From assembly GCA_003003925.1 (NCBI GenBank), contig PVWP01000011.1, forward strand, positions 1 through 64,000: a DNA stretch of 64,000 nt. The letters run 5' to 3'. The notes under the pieces are model-generated. The model was given only the letters and a program-made list of their open reading frames with translations, did no database searches and was not told where the DNA came from. The stretch comes from Aphanothece cf. minutissima CCALA 015 (GTDB lineage Bacteria; Cyanobacteriota; Cyanobacteriia; PCC-6307; Cyanobiaceae). Of this stretch, positions 54,801-63,800 are shown in pieces. Made by a program: the position numbers and the translations under genes. Position 1 is the stretch's first letter. Every line of letters starts with the position of its first letter.

Positions 54801-57800
54801 GATCTCTCCAACCAGCAACTGCCGCCGGTGCCGATCGATCCGTCCGTGGCCGATCTGCCCACCCTGCAGGGCAGCGGCCGGGTCCGGGATCTGCACAGCG
54901 CCGCGTCCCTCTCCAGCGACCTGGCCACCCAGCTGGCCGCCTTCGGCAGCCTCGACCGCGCCGGCCAGCAGAACGCCATCGATGCCCTGCTCCACGCCTG
55001 GGCCCGCAGTTCCGACATGACCCCCCTGCGGGAACGGGGGGCGGCCCAGGGGTTTGCCGTGGTCTACGACCAGTTCGAGCGGCCCGGGCACTACTACTAC
55101 GCCCGCCCCGGCGACCGGCCCTATCAGAGCTGGCAGGAAGGCAGCTCCGTCTTCACCGGTCAGCAGGGCTGGGTGCGGGGTGCCTTCGATCCCATCACCT
55201 GGGAGGCGTACGTCGACTACTTCGAATCACGCCTGTTCGTGATCGAGGCCATGAGCGGCGACTACTTCCACGTGCTCCCTGGTGAGGTATGGCCCACCGC
55301 TTCGCTGGAGGGCTCGCTGCGGCTCGATGCCAGCAGCGTCACCCCCACCGTTCACATCGTCTGGCGCGCCTCCCACCTCGGCCATGCCCTCCAGGGCCGC
55401 TATGAAGCCCTGCGCCAGCAGGTCTACGAGGAACTGGTGGCCCAGACACGCCTGGCGTCGGTGCTGGCGCCCCTGCAGGGGGAATCGGTGGATCAGGCCG
55501 GGGCCTTCTCCCAGATCGAATCCAGCCTGCGCAGCCGGGCCGCCATCGATCCGATCACCGCCATCGGGGATCTCATCGACCTGAACGCCTTCATCGCCCG
55601 CCGGTACGGCATCGACCGGCGCTGGCACGGGGCCGAACTGCTGGCCGACCTGGTGGCCGCCGCCGATCGCACCCCGGAGCTGATCGATCTGCTGCTCTCC
55701 TCCTCGGTGTACACCAGCGATGCCGGGGAGCCCAGGCTTTACGCCGGCTACAGCGCCGGCGGCTACACCCTGCTGCCCACTGATAACCGGCGAGCCCTGG
55801 TGGGCCAGAGCGCCGACGACAGCTTCGTGGGGACGGGCAGCGCCGACAACTTGTCCGGCCAGGACGGGAACGACCTGCTGCTGGGCCGGGGGGGCAACGA
55901 CGTGCTGCGCGGCGACGGCGGCGACGACGTGCTGGAGGGCGGCAGCGGTGACGATCTGCTGCTGGGCGGCGCCGGCAACGACCTCTACCGCTTCTCACGC
56001 GGCGACGGCAGCGACACCATCGGCGACGGCGAGGGCAGCAACACCCTGCTGCTGGGACCGGGCATCAGCGCCGCCGACCTGGATTTCGAGCGCGACGGCA
56101 CCGCCCTGATCGTGCGCCTGAGCCATGGCGCCGACCAGATCCGCGTGGCCGGGGCCTTCGGTGCCGACGGCTCCCTCCAGGCCGGCCTTGACGCCATCGA
56201 GTTCGCCGACGGCAGCCTGCTGGACTCCCTGGCCATCGCCGAGCGGCTGACCGCCGGTGACGGCCGCAGTGAGGCGATCAGCGGCACCCCCGGCGACGAC
56301 GTCATCGATGCCGGCCTCGGCGACGACACCGTGCTGGGACTCGCCGGTGAGGACCAGATCAACGGCGGCGAGGGACGGGACGTCCTCGATGGCGGCAGCG
56401 GCGACGACACGCTGGCCGGCGGCGACGAGGGTGACCAGCTGCGCGGTGGCCTGGGCTACGACAGCCTGCTCGGCGGCGCCGGCCACGACAGCCTCGACGG
56501 CGGGGCCGGCGATGACCTGCTCGCCGGCGGGGCCGGCCGCGACACGCTCACCGGCGGCGCCGGCTACGACACCTACCGCTTCGAACTGGGGGATGGCAGC
56601 GACGTCATCACCGATGCCGGCAGCTCGGGCTTCGAAGAAAGCCTCCAGTTCGGTGCCGGCATCCTGGCCGCCGACCTGCGGGCTGCCCGCGACGGTGATG
56701 CCCTGGTGCTGCAAGTGGGCGCCAGCGACGATCGACTGGTGCTGCAGGGCTGGTTCGCCGCCGATGCCGTGCCCCTCGCCCGCTTCCGCTTCGCCGATGG
56801 CACCGAGCTGACGGCCGATCAGGTGCGGGCCCGCCTGAGCGCCCCCTTCACGCCGGCCTCCACACGGGTGACTGGCACCCCCGACGATGACGAACGGCTT
56901 GAGGGGGGCCCCGACGGCGATCTCCTGGGCGGTGGCCTCGGCCGCGACACGCTGCTGGGCGGCGAAGGCGACGACACCCTCATCGGCGGGCCCGGGCGCG
57001 ATCTCCTCGAGGGCGGCGCCGGCTCAGACCTCTACGACTTCGCCCGTGGCGATGGCAGCGACACGATCAGCAACGGCGACGGCTCCGTCACGGTCGACCG
57101 CCTGCGCTTCGGTGCCGGCATCGCCCCGGAGGCGGTGATCGTCAGGCGGGAGGGCGACGACCTGCTGCTCCTGGTGGCGGCGGCAGGCCAGCCTGGAACG
57201 GCGGAGAGCAGCGGCGATCAATTGCGGGTGCTCGCCCACTTCGCCAGCGGCGGCGGCGGCCTCGATGGGGTGCTGTTCTCCGGCGGCGAGAGCTGGGACA
57301 CCGCTGAGCTCCTGCGCCGCACCCAGCTGGCCACCCCCGGGCACGACCGGCTGCAGCTCGGTTCCACGGCCGACACGGTGGAAGGGGGGGCCGGCAGCGA
57401 CACGATCGACGGGGGCGCCGGTGACGATCGGCTCTCGGGCGGCAGCTCGGCCGACAACCTCAGCGGCGACCAAGGCGATGACACCCTGATCGGCGGCAGT
57501 GAAGCCGACCGGCTCGACGGCGGCACGGAGGACGACCGGCTGGAGGGGGGCGACGACGACGACACCCTGATCGGTGGCACCGGCAACGACACGTTGCTGG
57601 GCCAGGCGGGTAACGACGACCTCCAGGGTGGCGAAGGCGACGACAGCGTCTTCTCCGGCGGCGGCAGCGACCGCGTCACGCTCGGCGCCGGGGCCGACAC
57701 CCTGGTGGTGGACCTGCGCGACCAGTGGCTCAGGCTTGATGCCAGCGATCCGGAGCAGCGGGAGACCGACGTGCTGCGCTTCGGGCCCGGCATCGCCTCG

Positions 57801-60800
57801 GCCGCCGTGCGCATCGACCGCAGCGGCAACGACCTGGTGCTGAGCGTTACCAGGGGGCCCGTGGTCACCGTGCTGGATCACTTCAGGGGCAGCGGCGACA
57901 GCGCCAGCACCCTGGAGCGGATCGCGTTCAGCGACGAACCGGGCACGGTCTGGACCGCCGCCGACGTGCGGGCCGCCATTCTCACCGCCACCTCCGGCAA
58001 CGACAACCTGCACGGCTTCGATCCGGGGGAACGCATCGATGGACTCGCCGGCAACGACTTCATCGATGGCCATGGCGGCGATGACACCCTCATCGGCAAC
58101 GGCGGCAACGACCAGCTCACCGGCGGCGACGGCGCCGACTCCTATCTCTTCAGCGGCAGCTGGGGGCAGGACCTGATCGACAACGGTGACAGCGTGGCGG
58201 GCCGGGACCGGATCCTGTTCGCCGCCGATGTCGACCCCGCCGACGTGGTGGTGCGCCGTTCCGGCGACGATCTGCTGCTGCTGCGGGGCCCCGACAGCTT
58301 GCGGGTGATGGGCCACTTCCGGGCCGAAGCCAGCACCGCGGCGGCCATCAGCAGCGTGGCGTTCGGCGATGCCGCCGGCACCGTCTGGGATCTGGCCACC
58401 CTGCGGCAGCGGGCCCTGCTCGGCACCCTGGGCGCCGATGCGATCACCGGCCATGCCGGTGACGACACCATCGAGGCTGGCGGCGGCAACGACCGGCTCC
58501 GGGCCGGCCCCGGCAACGACACCTACCGGTTCGGACCGGGCTTCGGCAGCGACCGCATCGAGAACGAGGATCCGGCCGCGGGCCGGATCGACACGATCCT
58601 TTTCGCCGCCGGCATCACCCCGGCCCAGGTGCGGGCCAGCCGTCGCGGCAACACGCTCTACCTGAGTGTCGGCAGCGACAGCCTCCAGGTGGACAACTTC
58701 TTCCTCGACGGCGCCGAGGGGTTCTGGCGGATCGATCGGGTGGCCTTCGAAGCCGAACCGGGCACCGTGTGGAGCTACCCGGAGATCGTGGCGCGGTCCG
58801 CAGGGGCCACGGCCGCCGCCGACGTGCTCACCGGCACGCAGGAGGCGGAAGCCCTCGCCGGGCTGGCAGGGGATGACACCCTGCTGGGCCTGGCCGGCAA
58901 CGACACCCTCGCCGGCGATGCCGACAACGACCAGCTGCAGGGGGGCAGCGGCGACGACACCCTGCTGGGCGGGGATGGCCATGATCTCCTCTACGGAGAG
59001 GCCGGCGCCGACCGGCTCGACGGAGGTCCCGGGGATGACGTGCTCGACGGTGGCGCCGGGCGAGACACGATCGTGTTCGGGCCCGGCTCGGGCAACGACA
59101 CGATCTATCCGGCGTCGGAGAGCGATGTCGTCGACATGGGCAGCCTCAACCGCGCCCAGGTGCAGGTGCGGCGCTCCGGCAACGATCTCCAGCTGATCAT
59201 CACCGCGAGCAGTGAAACCCTGACGGTCCTTGGCCAGTTCAGCGCTGCCCCGCGGGTCGATGAGCTCCGCTTCGCCGACGCCGTTCTCGATGCCGCCGCC
59301 ATCGCCGCCGCCCTGCGGAGTGCCTCCGGGGGAGACGACGCCCTCTTCGGTGGCCCGGGGGCCGACGACCTCGATGGCCTGGGCGGCAACGACAGCATCG
59401 ACGGCCAGGGGGGCAACGACACCCTGCGGGGTGGCCCCGGCAACGACCTGCTGACCGGCGGCAGCGGTGACGACAGCTTCCGGTTCCTGGCCGGTGACGG
59501 CAACGACCTGATCGATGCCTACGACACGGGTGCCGGCAAACGCGACGTGATCGAACTGGGCGCCGGCATCACCCCGGACGCTGTGGCGGTGAGCCGCCTG
59601 AGCGGCCTGGGCTTCGACGATCTGCTGTTGACGCTGCCCGGCGGCGACAGCCTGCGGGTGCGCAACTTCTTCGTGGGCGATGGAGAGGGTCCGGCGGGTG
59701 TGCTGCAGGTGCGCTTCGCCGATGGCAGCATCTGGACGCCGGCCCTGCTGCGTGCCCGGGTGCTGGTCGGCAGCGCCGGCGTTGACGATCTGCGGGGCTT
59801 CAGCGGCGACGATGACCTGCGCGGTGGCGGCGGCGACGACACCCTCGCCGGCGGCACCGGCAGCGACACCTACCGCTACGAACGCGGCGACGGCGATGAC
59901 ACCATCAACAACGGCGACGACAGCCCCGGCCGGGTCGACGTGCTGGCCTTCGGCGCCGGCATCAGCCGCGGTGATCTGTCCCTGCGCCGTGTCGTCAGCA
60001 ATGAGCTGGGCTTCCGCGGCACCCGCCTCGCCGATGACCTGCTGATCACCATCAGCGGCGGCGGCAGCGTGCGCGTCCACCACTTCTTCAGCGGCGATGG
60101 CCTGGGGGGCTGGCAGCTGGATCGGATCACCTTCGCCGATGGCAGCCCGGCCCTCGACACGGCGGCGATGCTGGCCGCCGTACGGCAGGGCACCCCCGGC
60201 GATGACATTCTCCTGGGCACCGCCGCTGCGGACACCCTCGAAGGACTGGCCGGCAACGACACCCTCGACGGGGCCGCCGGCAATGACACCTACCGGTTTG
60301 CGCCGGGGTGGGGCCAGGATCTGATCCTGCAGAACGACCCCTCCACCACCAAGGTGGACACGGCGATCTTCGTGGGGATCACACGGGCGGAGGTGAGCTT
60401 CCGCCGCGACGCCACCGATCTGTTCGTGACCCTGATCGCCACCGGCGACAGCCTGCGGGTGGTCAACTTCTTCCTCGTCGACGACCAGAACGCCCGCCAG
60501 ATCGACCGGTTCGAGTTCAGCGACCAGACGCTGACCCCCAGCCAGATCCGTGAGCTGCTGTTCGCCCCTACCGGCGGCAACGACCTGCTCTACGGCACGG
60601 CCAACTCCGAGACCATCGACGCCCTGGCCGGCAACGACACGGTGCTCGCTGCCGGCGGCAACGACCTCGTGCTGGGCCAGCAGGGCAACGACAGCCTGCA
60701 GGGCGGCGACGGGGCCGACACCCTTGACGGCGGCATCGACAACGACACGCTCATCGGCGGCGAGGGGAATGACAGCTTCCGCTTCGGCAATGGCCGCGGC

Positions 60801-63800
60801 GCCGATCTGGCGATCTCCAGCTCCAACCAGCCGGGCCTCGATCGCGTGCTGATCGATGCCGGGCTCACGGAGGCCCAGATCACCCTGCTGCGCACGGGCA
60901 ACGACGTGCTGCTGTTCGCTCCCGATGGCAGCAGCCTGCGGCTGGCGGGCTTCCTGGCCCCAGGCCAGGTGGGGCGCCTGGGCAGCGTGGAGTTCGCCGG
61001 CGGCCCGGTGTGGAACACCGAGGAGATCCTCACCCGGGCCAGCCAGGGCAGCCCCGGGCCGGACAATTTCCTCGGCGACGACGGCGACAACGTCTTCTCC
61101 CTGCTGGGCGGCAATGACATTGCCTATGGAGGCAAGGGCAATGACAGCCTCGATGGCGGCGCCGACCAGGACGACCTCTTCGGCCAGGAGGGCAACGACA
61201 CCCTCGATGGCGGCGTCGGTGACGGCGCCAGCGACGACCTCAGCGGCGGAGCGGGTGATGACACCTACCGCTTCGGGGCCGGCGACGGTGACGACGAGGT
61301 GAGGGAAAGCCTGAACGAAGGCAACGACCGCCTCCTGTTCAGGGCCGGCCTCACCCCCGCCGACCTGAGCTTCTCACGCGTCAACGGCGACGACCTGCAG
61401 ATCCGCACCGCCGGCGGCGATCGCCTGCTGGTGAAGTTCTGGTTCTCCATCCAGGCCCGGGTGGAGCGCTTCGTCTTCGCCGACGGCACCACCTGGCTGG
61501 AGAACGACGTGCTGCAACGCCTCGGCGGAGGCACCGAGGGAGATGACCTGCTCACCGGCACCCTCGGCGACGACCTGATCAATGCCCTGGGGGGCCGCGA
61601 CAGCGCCTTCGGACGGGCCGGTAACGACACCATCGATGGTGGCCCCGGCGGCGACGTCCAGCTGGATGGTGAGGAGGGCAACGACCTGGTCCGCGGCGGT
61701 GACGACCGCGACTACGTGGTGGGGGGAGCCGGCAACGACACCCTGTTCGGCGACGCCGGCGACGACGTCCTCCAGGCCGGCCAGGGCAACAGTGTCTCTC
61801 CGCTGGCCGGCAACGACAGCGACGTGCTCGACGGTGGCACCGGCAACGACGAACTGCGCGGCTATGGCTTCGGCGCCAACCCGCAGACCGGCGACACCCT
61901 CTACCGATTCGGCTCCGACTGGGGACTGGACACCATCAGCGAAACGGGGACCGCGGGGAGCACCGACACGATCGAGTTCTACGGCGGCACCACCCCGGCC
62001 GATCTGGTGCTGCGCTACGGCTACAGCGCCCAGTTCGATGCCAGCAGAGCCCTCACGATCAGCGACGGCACCAACCGGGTGACGGTCTTCAACCAGAGCG
62101 CGGGCCCGGTCAATGCGATCGAGCGCATCCGTTTTCTCGCGGCCGATGGCAGCGTGATCGACACCTGGGACGCCGCCCGCATCGCCAGCGAGGCACTGCT
62201 GGCCACCGGCGGCAACGACGCCATCGGCGGCACCACGGCCAATGAGTCACTGGTGGGCGGCGGCGGCAACGACACCCTGGTGGGCCTGGGGGGCAACGAC
62301 AGCTTCGACGGCGGCACCGGGGACGACCTGCTGGTGGGAACCGGCGGCGCCGACACCTATGTGATCCGGGCCGGCTTCGGGCGTGACACGATCCGCGATC
62401 GCTTCGTGTCCGGGCAGCTCGCCAACACCCTCCGCTTCGAGGGCCTTGCCTCCAGCGCCTTCCGCTTCAACGTCCTGGGCAACCATCTGCAGGTCACGGA
62501 TCGGACTGACCCCTCCAACCAGCTGACGGTGGAGAACTTCTTCGGCAGCGCAGGCGCAGGCCAACCCTTCACCCTTGAGTTCTCCGATGCCAGCTGGGGC
62601 TACGAGCAGGTGGCCGCGAACCTCTCGTCGGGCACCGATGGCGACGACGACATCGTGGGCACCAGCGCAGCCGATGCCCTCGACGGCCTGGGTGGCAACG
62701 ACCGTCTCCGCGGCCAGAGCGGCAACGACACCCTCCACGGCAACGACGGCAACGACACGCTCGAAGGGAGCACAGGCGCCGATCAGCTGTTCGGGGATGC
62801 CGGCGACGACCAGATCTATGCCTCAGGGTCGACGATTCCGTTCGTCGACAACGACAACGACACCCTCGATGGCGGCACCGGCGACGACACCCTCAACGGC
62901 GGCGGCGGTGCCGACACCTTCCGGGTCGGGGCCGACGGTGGCTTCGACACGATCGTGATCTCCAGCCTGACCCAGGCCTTCGGCAGCTTCTTCACTGACG
63001 GCCCCGCCCACGACGACACCCTGCTGCTCAGTGGTGCCGCCCCGGCCGACGTGACCCTGGTGCGTTACAGCTACGCCGACGTACGGGTCTATGTGGCCGG
63101 CGGCCAGACGGTGGAGCTGGACAGTCAGCTCTATGGCACCAGGTACGAACTCGGATTCATCACCTTCGACGACGGCACCGTCTGGAACAGGGCCGAAATC
63201 GTGGCCCGCACCTTGCGAGCCACTGACCTGGATGACTGGATCTATGGCACCGGCGCGGCGGAGGCCTTCGACGGCGGCATCGGTGACGACCGCATCGAGG
63301 GCAACACCGGCCTCGACACGCTGCGGGGTGGGGCGGGCAACGATCGCCTCTGGTCGAGCTACGAGAACACCTACAGCCAGGAAGCCGCTGGTCTGTATGG
63401 GGACGACGGCAACGACACGCTCGGCGGCGGCCAGCTGGCGGAGGGGGGGGATGGGGACGATGTGATCCTCCAGGCCATCGACCAGCGGGGCGGCACCGGC
63501 AATGACTGGCTCACCGGCAACGATGCAGCCACCACCTACCGCTTCTCCCTTGGCGACGGCAGCGACACCTTGCAGGATGACGGCTTCGCCGACAGCAGCC
63601 CAGCCGACCGCATCGTGTTCGGAACCGGGGTGGCGCGCAGCGACCTCCGGCTGAGGGCCAGCGGCAGCGACCTGCTGCTGAGCTACAGCGCCGCCGACAG
63701 CATCCGCATCCTCGATGCCCTGGCCGGCGGCAACAGGGGCACGGTGATCGAGCGACTGGAATTCGCCGATGGCAGCAGCGTGACCATGGCGGAGCTCCTC

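Noticed and set aside
57024..60083. Open minus-strand frame of 1,019 codons in the RTX region
   Set aside because: It mirrors the RTX repeat array, and its Ala/Val/Gly pattern arises from the GGxGxDxL codons on the plus strand. The plus frame has coherent RTX motifs.
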